Source of the DNA: Chromohalobacter moromii
Lineage (GTDB): Bacteria > Pseudomonadota > Gammaproteobacteria > Pseudomonadales > Halomonadaceae
Length of the DNA: 64,000 nucleotides
NCBI RefSeq assembly: GCF_023091865.1
Contig: NZ_JAHXDI010000002.1
Span: forward strand, 310,001 to 374,000
Reading direction: 5' to 3'
This document shows positions 52,144 through 61,288 of the stretch, piece after piece. Numbering within the stretch: position 1 is the stretch's first letter; every line of letters starts with the position of its first letter. Below the pieces are notes generated by a model. The model searched no databases. It saw only the letters and a list, made by a program, of their open reading frames with translations, and had not been told where the DNA came from. Made by a program: the position numbers and the translations under genes.

Positions 52144-53022
52144 ATGAGTGCTCCGTTTCAGCGCCATCGACTCACGCCTTGGGTATTGATGGCGCCGCAG
52201 CTAGGCATCGTCCTGGTGTTCTTTTTCTGGCCGGCCTTGCAGGCTATCGAACAAGCCTTCTATGTCGAGGATGCCTTCGGCCTGTCGCGGGAGTTCGCCG
52301 GGCTTGCCAACTTCAAGGCCGTATTGAGCGACCCGACGTATTACCAGGCGCTGGGGACCACGCTGGTCTTCTCGCTTGCAGTGGCGCTCGGTGCGATGAG
52401 CATCGCATTACTCCTGGCGGTCATGGCTGACCGCGTCATACGCGGTGCACGTGTCTACCGGACACTGCTGGTTTGGCCCTATGCGGTCGCGCCGGCGGTG
52501 GCGGGCGTGCTGTGGCTATTTTTGTTCGATCCGACGCTAGGGCTGATTAGTAGCCTGCTGGGCAATATGGGGATCGATTGGGACCACAAGCTCAATGGCG
52601 CACAGGCCTTGGCCTTGGTGATCATGGCGTCGGTGTGGAAGCAGATGAGCTACAACTTCGTGTTCTTCCTCGCCGCGTTGCAGGCGCTACCCAAGAGTCT
52701 TCTGGAAGCGGCGGCCATCGACCGTGCGGGCCCGTGGCGGCGTTTCTGGACCATTACCTTCCCGCTACTGTCGCCGACCTCGTTCTTCCTGCTGGTCATG
52801 AACAGCGTCTACGCCTTCTTCGAGACCTTCGGCACCATCGATACGGTGACATCCGGCGGCCCCGGGGGTGCAACCACGACACTGGTCTACAAGGTCTATC
52901 AGGATGGCTTCGTCGGTCAGGATATGGGGTCCAGCGCCGCTCAGTCGGTGTTGTTGATGGCCTTGGTCGGAGGCCTGACGTGGTTTCAGTTCCGCTATGT
53001 CGAAAGAAAGGTGCAGTACTGA
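52144..53022 (+). CDS. ugpA: sn-Glycerol-3-phosphate ABC permease UgpA
   Basis: A 292-residue inner-membrane permease with six helices. The EAA loop [20 protein letters not shown] is near residue 188. Its stop overlaps the ugpE start (TGATG). Length and motifs match UgpA of the UgpABCE importer. Confidence 0.93.
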   Translation: MSAPFQRHRLTPWVLMAPQLGIVLVFFFWPALQAIEQAFYVEDAFGLSREFAGLANFKAVLSDPTYYQALGTTLVFSLAVALGAMSIALLLAVMADRVIRGARVYRTLLVWPYAVAPAVAGVLWLFLFDPTLGLISSLLGNMGIDWDHKLNGAQALALVIMASVWKQMSYNFVFFLAALQALPKSLLEAAAIDRAGPWRRFWTITFPLLSPTSFFLLVMNSVYAFFETFGTIDTVTSGGPGGATTTLVYKVYQDGFVGQDMGSSAAQSVLLMALVGGLTWFQFRYVERKVQY

Positions 53023-53867
53023 TGCATTATCGTCGACCCGGGTTGGATAGGCTGAGTCATGCACTGCTGGCGCTGTGTTGCCTATTGTTTCTACTACCGG
53101 TGTGGCTGGCTTTCACGGCGAGTACTCATACGCTGGACGCGCTTTATTCGCAGACGGCATCGTTATGGTTCGGAGAGGCGGGGTGGGGCAACTATCGCCA
53201 CCTGCTCAGCGGTTCGTTCGGTGGCCTGGGGACCGATGTTCTGACCCTGCTCATCAATTCGACGATCATGGCGTTAGGCATTGCCATCGGCAAAATCGCG
53301 ATCTCGGTGCTGGCCGCTTATGCCATCGTCTTTTTCAGGTTTCCCTTTCGCCGCCTATGTTTCTGGCTGATCTTCATCACCCTGATGCTACCGGTAGAAG
53401 TACGGATCCTGCCGACATTCGAGGTGGTCGCCGACCTGGGACTGCTGGATAGTTACGCGGGATTGATTTTACCGTTGATCGCCAGTGCCACCGCGACGTT
53501 CCTGATGCGCCAGTTCTTTCTCACCGTGCCTCCAGAGCTGGTCGAAGCGGCACGTATCGATGGCGCCGGCCCTTGGCGCTTTCTGCGTGACATTCTGCTG
53601 CCGCTATCGAAGACCAATCTCGCGGCGTTGTTCGTGATCATGTTCCTGTATGGCTGGAATCAATACCTGTGGCCGTTGTTGATCACCAACGATGCCGATT
53701 ATCTGACCATCGTGGTCAGCCTCAAACGTTTGTTGACTAGCGCTGATGGTCTCGTGCCTTGGCAGAACGTCACGGCCACGGCGATCCTGGCCATGCTGCC
53801 CCCCGTCGCTGTGATTCTGCTGATGCAGCGTTACTTCGTGAAAGGGCTGGTCGACAGCGAAAAATAG
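53022..53867 (+). CDS. ugpE: sn-Glycerol-3-phosphate ABC permease UgpE
   Basis: A 281-residue permease, the same length as E. coli UgpE, with six helices and the EAA loop EAARIDGAGPWRFLRDILLP. The start at 53022 overlaps the ugpA stop, supporting this ATG over longer frames. It pairs with UgpA to form the channel. Confidence 0.92.
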   Translation: MHYRRPGLDRLSHALLALCCLLFLLPVWLAFTASTHTLDALYSQTASLWFGEAGWGNYRHLLSGSFGGLGTDVLTLLINSTIMALGIAIGKIAISVLAAYAIVFFRFPFRRLCFWLIFITLMLPVEVRILPTFEVVADLGLLDSYAGLILPLIASATATFLMRQFFLTVPPELVEAARIDGAGPWRFLRDILLPLSKTNLAALFVIMFLYGWNQYLWPLLITNDADYLTIVVSLKRLLTSADGLVPWQNVTATAILAMLPPVAVILLMQRYFVKGLVDSEK

Positions 53868-53907
53868 GTGCGTCCGGCGTTGGTCGGCGTTCAATGAGTG
53901 ATTCTAT

Positions 53908-55020
53908 ATGGCGACCTTACGACTCAATGGCATTCGCAAACGTTACCCCAATGGCATTACCGCCTTGCATGGCATCGACCTGAGCGTCGCCGATGGCGAG
54001 TTGATCGTGGTGGTCGGACCGTCAGGGTGTGGCAAGTCGACCTTGCTACGGACCGTGGCGGGGCTGGAGTCGATCAGCGATGGAGAGCTCATGATCAACG
54101 AGCAGCGCGTCAATGCGCTGGAGCCTGCTGAGCGCGATATTGCCATGGTGTTCCAGAACTATGCGCTCTATCCCCATATGAGCGTGTTCGAGAATATGGC
54201 CTACGCGTTGAAAAATCGAGGCACGCCCAAGGACGAGATACGTCGTCGAGTAACCGACACGGCGCGCTTGCTCGACCTCGCTGAACTGCTGGACCGGCGT
54301 CCGCGACAGCTATCTGGAGGACAACGTCAGCGTGTGGCGATGGGGCGGGCAATCGTGCGTGAGCCGCAAGTCTTTCTCTTCGACGAGCCACTCTCCAACC
54401 TCGATGCCAAGCTGCGCGTGCAGATGCGTCTGGAAATCCGGCGTTTGCAGAAGCGCCTGGGGATCACCTCTGTCTACGTCACACATGACCAAGTCGAGGC
54501 GATGACGTTGGCGGACCGCTTGGTGGTGATGAACGGTGGCCACGTCGAGCAGTGCGGTACGCCGATGATGCTCTATGCGCAGCCGGCGACGCGTTTCGTG
54601 GCGAGCTTTTTGGGCTCGCCGGCGATGAATTTCCTGCCCTTGGCGGCGCATCGCGACGCTGTGGTGCTGCCTAACGGGGCACAGGTCGCACTCCCCGACA
54701 TGCTATCCGCGGGGCGCGCGGCGACCCTTGGGATTCGTCCGGAACATCTCGTCGAGGCGGCATCCCAGCCGGAGGCGGCAGCGGTCTTGGACGTGACGGT
54801 CGAGATGCTCGAGCCGCTGGGGGCGGACACGCTGGCTTATACGCGTTTACCTGGGCTCGATGAATGGTTGGTGGTACGCCTGGACGGTGCGCACGCTGCC
54901 CGCGAGGGGCAGCGCTTGTCACTTGCGTTTGCGATGGCGAATTGCCATGTGTTCGATGCTCAGGGGATGCGCGTTCCGGTGTCTAATGAGGCCAGTGTCT
55001 CCTTACGGGAGGCTCAGTAG
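53908..55020 (+). CDS. ugpC: sn-Glycerol-3-phosphate ABC ATPase UgpC
   Basis: A 370-residue ATPase with Walker [12 protein letters not shown] near residue 37, signature [14 protein letters not shown], Walker [17 protein letters not shown] and a C-terminal TOBE regulatory domain (about 240-360). It completes the order ugpB-A-E-C. Its stop overlaps the end of the convergent ghrA gene by 7 bases. Confidence 0.93.
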   Translation: MATLRLNGIRKRYPNGITALHGIDLSVADGELIVVVGPSGCGKSTLLRTVAGLESISDGELMINEQRVNALEPAERDIAMVFQNYALYPHMSVFENMAYALKNRGTPKDEIRRRVTDTARLLDLAELLDRRPRQLSGGQRQRVAMGRAIVREPQVFLFDEPLSNLDAKLRVQMRLEIRRLQKRLGITSVYVTHDQVEAMTLADRLVVMNGGHVEQCGTPMMLYAQPATRFVASFLGSPAMNFLPLAAHRDAVVLPNGAQVALPDMLSAGRAATLGIRPEHLVEAASQPEAAAVLDVTVEMLEPLGADTLAYTRLPGLDEWLVVRLDGAHAAREGQRLSLAFAMANCHVFDAQGMRVPVSNEASVSLREAQ

Positions 55021-55946
55021 CCGACCTTGGGGTCCACCGTGTCGATGGCTTCCCCGGCCTGCATGGCCGTGATGGCCTTGGCAACCTGATCGGCAGCCTC
55101 GTCGATGGGCGTCGGGCCGGCCATGTGTGGGGTAATCCATACGCGTGGATGCGACCATAGCGGGCTATCGTCGGGTAGCGGCTCCGAGGGAAAGGCGTCG
55201 AGCAACGCGCCGCGAAGTCGGCCGTTTTCGTCTTCGCCGGTACCGAGTGCCTCGAGCAATGCGGCTTCGTCGATCAGCGTGCCGCGTCCGGGGTTGATCA
55301 GGTTGGCGCCGTGGGGTAATGCAGCTAGGGCGTCGCGGTCGATGATGCCGCGTGTGGAAGGCGTATCGGGTAGCAGTGTGACCAGAGTGTGGACCTTGCC
55401 GAGCAGGGCCTGGAGGCCGTCGTCGCCGTGATGGCAGGTGATACCCTTGAGGGCCTTCGGCGAGCGGCTCCAGCCGTGCACTGGGTAGCCGTCGTCGGCG
55501 AGCTGGCGGGCCACGTGGTGACCGATGGCGCCCAGCCCGAGAACGCCAACCGCCCATTCGCGCTTGGGCGTGAGCGCGTGTTCGCGCCAGGTGGTGTGAT
55601 GTTGCTGGCGACGGTAACGGTCGAAATCGCGCTGAAAATGCAGCACGCCATAGCGTACATAGTCGGCGATCAGCTCGCCCATACCGGCATCACGTAGCTT
55701 GACGATGGGGATATCTCGAGGCAGCGCGGGGTTGTTGAGCAACGCATCCACGCCGGCGCCGAGATTGACGATGCCCTTGAGTGCTGGCTGGGCCTCGAAG
55801 AGTGACGCCGGTGGTTTCCATGCCGCGAGATAATCAGCCTGGAAATCGCTCGTTTCGCCACTGATGGCGAACTCCGCCGAGGGTAAACGCGAAGCGAGCC
55901 TGTCTTTCCAGAGCGCGGCGTCGTCGGCATGGATCAAGATGCGCAT
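55014..55946 (-). CDS. ghrA: Glyoxylate/hydroxypyruvate reductase A
   Basis: A 310-residue D-2-hydroxyacid dehydrogenase reducing glyoxylate or hydroxypyruvate with NADPH. The cofactor motif [16 protein letters not shown] is near residue 137; the catalytic Arg, Glu and His appear in [11 protein letters not shown] and [11 protein letters not shown]. Length fits GhrA. It lies downstream of enuR on the same strand with a 63-base gap, so it may share regulation, but a link to ectoine is not shown. Confidence 0.88.
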   Translation of the reverse strand: MRILIHADDAALWKDRLASRLPSAEFAISGETSDFQADYLAAWKPPASLFEAQPALKGIVNLGAGVDALLNNPALPRDIPIVKLRDAGMGELIADYVRYGVLHFQRDFDRYRRQQHHTTWREHALTPKREWAVGVLGLGAIGHHVARQLADDGYPVHGWSRSPKALKGITCHHGDDGLQALLGKVHTLVTLLPDTPSTRGIIDRDALAALPHGANLINPGRGTLIDEAALLEALGTGEDENGRLRGALLDAFPSEPLPDDSPLWSHPRVWITPHMAGPTPIDEAADQVAKAITAMQAGEAIDTVDPKVGY

Positions 55947-56009
55947 GAAGTCCTCATGAGGTCGTCGTGGATGGTGTATGAGCGTCGGCGTTGGTGCGCG
56001 CCTCTCGCA

Positions 56010-57413
56010 CTATACGATTTGTAGCATCGGTGGTGGTGCTTCGCCGAGCAAGCGGGCGAGAATCGTCAAACCCTGATTGAAGCGTTCGGGATCGTTTTCG
56101 CCTCCCATGCTCAAGCGAATACGCCGGGGTGGGGGACCCTGATCGACCATGAATGACTGCGCCGTGGAAATCGCCAAGCCTTCTTGAAGCGCCTGTTGCT
56201 GAAGTTCTTCCGCACGCCATGCTCCGGGCAGGGCCAGCCAGATATGCATCCCCGTGGGACGCGAGGCCATGGCGTGGCCCGTGAGGCGTGTGCGGGTCAG
56301 CTGCTGGCGCTCGGCGAGCAGACGCCGCTGCTCGCAGGCCAGGGCATCGACGGTGCCATCGGCCAGCCAACGGTCGGCGACCTCGAAGACGAGCGGCGTG
56401 GCCATCCAACTGGTGGCGCGCAATCGGGGCAAGGTGTGGTGCAACTGCCCGCGCGGCACGCTGAGATAGCCGGCGCGCAGCCCCGAGACGGTGGCCTTGG
56501 TCAGGCTAGTGACATGAAAGCTCTGGCGCGGTAGACGCGCGGTCAGCGGGCTCAACCCTGGCGGTTCGAGCAGGGCGTGAACATCGTCTTCGATCACCCA
56601 GGTGCCGTGGCGTGCCAGCACCTCGGCCACGGCATCGCGGCGTGCGTTGTCCATGGTCGCGCCGGTGGGGTTGAGCTGGGTGGGCGTCAGGCATACGGCA
56701 CGCGGTCGATAGCGTCGGCACGCGGCGTCGAGGGCATCGGGAATCACTCCTTGTTCGTCGATGGCCACGCCGCGCAGTTGCAGGCCCAGTGTGCGTGACA
56801 AGGCGATCAAGCCGTGGTCGGTCAGCGCTTCGGTCAACACGACGTCGCCATGTTGGACTAGCGTGGCGATGGCCAACATCACGCCATGGGCGGCGCCGTT
56901 GCACAGCACGCGGTCGTCGGGTGTGCCGGGTACGCCGAGCGTATCGTGTAGCCATTGGCTGGCGCGCTCGCGCTGGTGGAGCAATCCTGCGATGGGGCGG
57001 CAGGCATCAATGACATCCGGGTGTGCGCTGTCTGCCACGTCGCGAAGCGTTTCGCGAAAGCGTAGATGGTGCCCGGGTGGGCAAATCGGATGCGCAATGG
57101 AAAGGTCCACGGGAGAGGCATCCATGGCCATGTTGGCGCTTCGTAGGTACTCGGTCTCCTGGCTGTCATCGAGACTGTTGATCCAGGTGCCGCTCCCTAC
57201 GCGGGCCTGTACCAGGCCCATCTTTTCAGCCTGAGCGTAGGCCCGCGAAACGGTTTGCACGCTCACTGCCAATGTCTCGGCAAGACAGCGGTGTGGCGGT
57301 AGACGCGTGCCAGGCGTGAGCTCGCCCTGGCGAATGGCCTCGGCGAGTGCTCGGGCAATGGCCAGATACTTGGGCCCATGGGCCGGGAGATAGGGTGTCA
57401 GGTCAATTGTCAT
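56010..57413 (-). CDS. enuR: MocR/GntR-family regulator of ectoine utilisation
   Basis: A 467-residue MocR-type regulator. The N-terminal GntR helix-turn-helix is at about 10-80 (LPPHRCLAETLAVSVQTVSRAY). The rest is an aminotransferase-like domain with the PLP-binding Lys in SLTKATVSGLRAGYL near residue 300. EnuR represses doe/eut genes and responds to ectoine catabolites that react with its PLP. Divergent from doeA, with an inverted-repeat operator between them. Confidence 0.85.
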   Translation of the reverse strand: MTIDLTPYLPAHGPKYLAIARALAEAIRQGELTPGTRLPPHRCLAETLAVSVQTVSRAYAQAEKMGLVQARVGSGTWINSLDDSQETEYLRSANMAMDASPVDLSIAHPICPPGHHLRFRETLRDVADSAHPDVIDACRPIAGLLHQRERASQWLHDTLGVPGTPDDRVLCNGAAHGVMLAIATLVQHGDVVLTEALTDHGLIALSRTLGLQLRGVAIDEQGVIPDALDAACRRYRPRAVCLTPTQLNPTGATMDNARRDAVAEVLARHGTWVIEDDVHALLEPPGLSPLTARLPRQSFHVTSLTKATVSGLRAGYLSVPRGQLHHTLPRLRATSWMATPLVFEVADRWLADGTVDALACEQRRLLAERQQLTRTRLTGHAMASRPTGMHIWLALPGAWRAEELQQQALQEGLAISTAQSFMVDQGPPPRRIRLSMGGENDPERFNQGLTILARLLGEAPPPMLQIV

Positions 57414-57461
57414 GACACAATAAAGCCTTTGACGACAAGCAGCGCGTGAATGCTAGTATCG

Positions 57462-57519
57462 TTGACAACGCATTGATCGACAATTGTACTGATTTTTCCT
57501 TCCTTGTGTCAGTACAATT
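57462..57519 (+). promoter_or_regulatory. doeA promoter with overlapping perfect inverted repeat
   Basis: TTGACA (57462-57467), 17 bases, then TGTACT (57485-57490) forms a sigma-70-like promoter. AATTGTACTGA (57482-57492) and TCAGTACAATT (57509-57519) are perfect 11-bp inverted repeats 16 bases apart. The left arm covers the -10 and the right arm lies downstream of the start point, a layout suited to repression by the divergent MocR regulator. Confidence 0.65.
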
Positions 57520-57594
57520 CATTTCATCGAATGCAGGGTCCTGCCTCCCGTCCGGGAGATCAGGGATGAGCAATTCTGTCGGGCGAGTGGTGCC

Positions 57595-58794
57595 ATGTCT
57601 GAGGTTTCCCTGCCTTTCACTCGTGAGGAATACGCCGGCCGGCTGCACAAGGTGCGTTCGGCCATGGCCCATCGAGGGATCGACGTTCTGGTCGTCAGCG
57701 ATCCGTCCAATATGGCGTGGTTGACGGGCTACGATGGCTGGTCCTTTTATGTGCATCAGTGCGTGCTGCTCGGCCTGGAAGGCGAGCCGGTCTGGTATGG
57801 GCGTCGCATGGATGCCAACGGGGCGCTACGCACCTGCTGGATCCATCCGGAGAACATTACCTATTACCCGGATTATTACGTTCAAAATCCCGATATGCAT
57901 CCCATGGAGTACCTGGCGCAGTCGATCCTGCCGGATCGTGGCTGGCATGTGGGTACCATCGGCATGGAGATGGATAACTACTACTTTTCCGCCAAGGCGT
58001 ATTTGAGCCTCATACAACAGTTGCCACACGCACGTTTCGCGGATGCCAATTCGCTGGTCAACTGGTGTCGGGCGATCAAGTCGCCGCAGGAAATCGAGTA
58101 CATGCGCATCGCGGCGCGGATCGTCGAGGGCATGCATTCGCGCATCCTCGAGGTCATTCAGCCGGGGGTGCCCAAGAGCAAGGTGGTGTCCGAGATCTAT
58201 CGCGTGGGCATCGAGGGCTGGGTCGATCCGCACGGGCGCGTCTACGGCGGTGATTATCCGGCCATCGTGCCCATGCTGCCGACCGGCAAGGACGCCGCCG
58301 CACCGCACCTGACCTGGGACGACACCCCGTTTCGCGAGGGCGAGGGCACCTTCTTCGAGATCGCCGGCGTCTACAAGCGTTATCATGCGCCGATGTCGCG
58401 CACGGTGTTTCTGGGCACGCCGCCGAGTCAGTTTCTCCGCGCCGAGTCGGCCTTGCTCGAGGGCATCGAGAATGGCCTGGCGGTGGCCAAGCCGGGCAAT
58501 CGTGCCGCCGACATCGCCATGGCACTGGGCGCGGCAATGGACAAGTACGGCTTCGACCGTGGCGGCGCGCGTTGTGGCTATTCCATCGGCATCAGCTATC
58601 CGCCGGATTGGGGCGAGCGTAATATCAGTCTGCGTCCCTCCGATGACACCATCCTCGAACCAGGGATGACGTTTCATTTCATGCCGGGTCTCTGGGAAGA
58701 CGACTGGGGCCTGGAGATCACCGAAAGCATTCTGATTACCGAGACCGGCTGCGAGACGCTGGCCGACTTTCCACGCCAGCTGTTCGTGTGCTGA
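57595..58794 (+). CDS. doeA: Ectoine hydrolase DoeA
   Basis: A 399-residue M24-peptidase-fold enzyme that opens the ectoine ring to give N-alpha-acetyl-2,4-diaminobutyrate. It has an N-terminal creatinase-like domain (about 1-150) and a C-terminal pita-bread domain ending in ETLADFPRQLFVC. Length and operon match DoeA of Halomonas. It is the first gene of doeA-doeB-doeX. Only a weak ribosome site precedes the ATG, after a leader of about 100 bases. Confidence 0.92.
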   Translation: MSEVSLPFTREEYAGRLHKVRSAMAHRGIDVLVVSDPSNMAWLTGYDGWSFYVHQCVLLGLEGEPVWYGRRMDANGALRTCWIHPENITYYPDYYVQNPDMHPMEYLAQSILPDRGWHVGTIGMEMDNYYFSAKAYLSLIQQLPHARFADANSLVNWCRAIKSPQEIEYMRIAARIVEGMHSRILEVIQPGVPKSKVVSEIYRVGIEGWVDPHGRVYGGDYPAIVPMLPTGKDAAAPHLTWDDTPFREGEGTFFEIAGVYKRYHAPMSRTVFLGTPPSQFLRAESALLEGIENGLAVAKPGNRAADIAMALGAAMDKYGFDRGGARCGYSIGISYPPDWGERNISLRPSDDTILEPGMTFHFMPGLWEDDWGLEITESILITETGCETLADFPRQLFVC

Positions 58795-58825
58795 ACCGTG
58801 GGACGCGAGACGAGGAGAACATGAT

Positions 58826-59842
58826 ATGAGCAAGCGACCCGGCCCGGTGTCACCCACCGTCGATTTCGATGCCGATGGCATTCAGCACGGTTTTCTCAAG
58901 CTGCCGATCTCTACCGATGAGTCGGCCTGGGGCGCGGTGATGATTCCAATAACCGTGATCAACAACGGTGCGGGACCCACGGCGCTGCTCACCGCCGGCA
59001 ATCACGGCGATGAATACGAAGGCATTACGGCGCTTCTCAAGCTCAGCAACACATTGCGCGCCGAGGACGTGCGTGGTCGAGTGATCATCGTGCCGATCAT
59101 GAACGTGCCGGCCGCTACCGCCGGCAAGCGTACCTCCGGGCTGGATGGCGGCAATCTCAACCGCAGTTTCCCTGGTAACCCGGACGGCGGCGTCACCGAG
59201 CAGATCGCCGATTACTTCACGCGTGAACTGGTGCCGATGTGTGACGTGGCGTTGGATCTGCATTCTGGCGGTCGTACGCTGGATATCTTGCCCTTCGCCG
59301 CGGCACACCGTCTCGATGATCGTACCCAGGAAGCGCAAAGCCTTGCGGGCGCGGTTTCTTTCGGCGCGCCGGTGGCGATGATGATGTTCGAACTCGACGC
59401 CACCAAGCTCTACGACACGGCCGTGGAATCTCAGGGCAAGACCTTCGTGACCACCGAGTTGGGGGGCGGCGGCACGACCACGCCGGAGCGCATGGCCATC
59501 GCCGAACGCGGCGTGCGCAATTTCCTGATTCACTACGGGCTGATCGAAGGGCAACTGGAGTCGCCGGCCGGCCAGCAGGTGTACGTGGACATGCCCGATG
59601 CCTCTTGCTACGTGCAGAGCGAGCACAGCGGCCTGCTGGAGCTGAGTTGCGCGTTGGGCGAAACGGTACGGCGCGGCGATGTGATCGCGCGGATCTATGA
59701 CATGACGCGTACCGGTAGCGAGCCGATCGTTTACCATGCAATGCGGGATGGCGTTCTGGTGGCGCGTCGCTTCCCGGCGCAGGTGAACATGGGCGATACG
59801 ATTGCGGTGATTGCGGAAGTCGTCGATAGTCTCGAGCGTTGA
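58826..59842 (+). CDS. doeB: N-acetyl-diaminobutyrate deacetylase DoeB
   Basis: A 338-residue zinc deacetylase of the AstE/aspartoacylase superfamily. The metal motif GNHGDEYEG is near residue 52, LDLHSGG supplies another ligand, and the Glu lies in VTTELGGGGTT. It removes acetate from the DoeA product, giving L-2,4-diaminobutyrate. GAGGAG precedes the ATG. doeC and doeD, the later steps, are not adjacent here. Confidence 0.92.
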   Translation: MSKRPGPVSPTVDFDADGIQHGFLKLPISTDESAWGAVMIPITVINNGAGPTALLTAGNHGDEYEGITALLKLSNTLRAEDVRGRVIIVPIMNVPAATAGKRTSGLDGGNLNRSFPGNPDGGVTEQIADYFTRELVPMCDVALDLHSGGRTLDILPFAAAHRLDDRTQEAQSLAGAVSFGAPVAMMMFELDATKLYDTAVESQGKTFVTTELGGGGTTTPERMAIAERGVRNFLIHYGLIEGQLESPAGQQVYVDMPDASCYVQSEHSGLLELSCALGETVRRGDVIARIYDMTRTGSEPIVYHAMRDGVLVARRFPAQVNMGDTIAVIAEVVDSLER

Positions 59843-59861
59843 TGATGGGTCGCCATACCAC

Positions 59862-60335
59862 ATGAAACTTGACCGCTACGATCTCAAGATTCTCGATATC
59901 CTGTCGCGCGATGGGCGCATCACCAAGTCGAAACTGGCCGAGGCGATCAACCTCTCGGTCAGTCCCTGCTGGGAGCGTGTGCGGCGCCTGGAAAAAGCCG
60001 GCGTCATAGAAGGTTATAGCGCCCGGCTCAATCCATCCCTAGTCGTCAAACGTACGCCGGTCTGGGTGCAGATCGAGCTTGCGACTCATCAGGCGGCGAG
60101 TTTCGCGCGTTTCGAGAAGGCTGTCGCCGAGACGCCGGAGGTGACTGAGTGCATCGCGGTGGGTGGCGGTGTCGACTACCTGGTCAAGTTCGAGACCGAC
60201 TCCATCGATGCCTACCAGCGCACGATCGATGCTTGGCTGATGGATGGCCTGGGGATCGAACGCTATTTCACCTATATCGTGACCAAGACCGTGAAACGCA
60301 CCGCGCCACCACTGTCGTTGCACGACGACGCTTAG
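59862..60335 (+). CDS. doeX: Lrp/AsnC-family regulator DoeX
   Basis: A 157-residue Lrp-type regulator. The N-terminal helix-turn-helix (LDRYDLKILDILSRDGRITK, then LAEAINLSVSPCWERVRRLE) is followed by a RAM effector domain. DoeX adjoins doeAB in Halomonas and binds ectoine-gene promoters. The start at 59862 lies 19 bases after doeB; a longer frame overlaps doeB and is less likely. Confidence 0.87.
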   Translation: MKLDRYDLKILDILSRDGRITKSKLAEAINLSVSPCWERVRRLEKAGVIEGYSARLNPSLVVKRTPVWVQIELATHQAASFARFEKAVAETPEVTECIAVGGGVDYLVKFETDSIDAYQRTIDAWLMDGLGIERYFTYIVTKTVKRTAPPLSLHDDA

Positions 60336-60431
60336 TAGCACGTCAGGCGTCGTCTATGGCCATTGGCCGACGCCCTCCAGGCGCTAGGGTCGTAATATCC
60401 GGTGGCCTCGTTTCCGCAATGGGATATTCAC

Positions 60432-61211
60432 ATGCCGTCAGAAGTGGTGACATCGCATTCATTTTCTGCCGCCTCGCGCTATGACGACCAGCGCGACCGG
60501 CCCTTGTGGACGCTCGATGGCCCGCAGGAACAGCCGCTGACCCTGTCGCTCAACGATACCGCCATGGTGACATTGCTGGCGACGCCAGAGGCCCTCGAAT
60601 CCCTGGCGCTGGGGCATGCCTTCACGGCGGGCTGGATCGAGCGCGCCGAGCAGGTCGGGGACATTCAGCTATCGCGACTGCGTCACGGGCTGTTGGTGCG
60701 GCTGGCGGTTTCATCGCAGACCGAAGCGCGCGCCGCTACTCTGCAACGCGCTGGGGCCTCGGTGTCGAGCTGTGGTGCTTGCGGGGTGGCCGAGGAGTCG
60801 CAGTTGATGCAGGGGCTGAAACGTTTGCCAGCATGTGCACCTCTGGCGCCCGAGGCCTTGATGCGCGGCGTGGAGAGTCTGCAGCGTCACGCACGTGCCG
60901 GACTCCATATGGCGTTGGCTCTCGACGGCGATGGCGAGGTGTTGACGCGTGGCGTTGACATCGGACGCCACAACGCCCTGGACCGAATCATTGGCGAAGG
61001 CTTGGCACACGGCCAGATGCCGGCGGCGGTGTTGCTTTCCAGCCGCTGTAGCATGGAACTGGTGCAGAAGACCGTGCGTGCTGGTATTGCCACCCTGGCC
61101 ACGCTGTCGTTGCCTTCGGCCCTGGCGGTAGAAATCGCGCGTGCCTGTGATCTCAACCTGATCTGTTGTCATCGTGGTCGGCATCTCGAACGCTTGAGTG
61201 GCGCGACATAG
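60432..61211 (+). CDS. fdhD: Formate dehydrogenase accessory sulfurtransferase FdhD
   Basis: A protein of about 259 residues that sulfurates the molybdenum cofactor of formate-dehydrogenase-type enzymes. The catalytic Cys pair is in SSCGACGVAEE, and GRHNALDRIIG is the family signature. The ATG at 60432 is preferred; a GTG at 60402 would add ten residues. It precedes a molybdopterin oxidoreductase gene, its probable client. Confidence 0.88.
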   Translation: MPSEVVTSHSFSAASRYDDQRDRPLWTLDGPQEQPLTLSLNDTAMVTLLATPEALESLALGHAFTAGWIERAEQVGDIQLSRLRHGLLVRLAVSSQTEARAATLQRAGASVSSCGACGVAEESQLMQGLKRLPACAPLAPEALMRGVESLQRHARAGLHMALALDGDGEVLTRGVDIGRHNALDRIIGEGLAHGQMPAAVLLSSRCSMELVQKTVRAGIATLATLSLPSALAVEIARACDLNLICCHRGRHLERLSGAT

Positions 61212-61288
61212 CGTCCGAGGCTTTGCTGGGGTTTCACTGCCGTTATCGCGTCATCCTTTCACCTTTCTACTACGTCACCGAGATTGTC

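Noticed and set aside
57826-58881. A 351-codon open frame antisense to doeA
   Set aside because: Overlaps a well-identified gene over its length and lacks any independent support.
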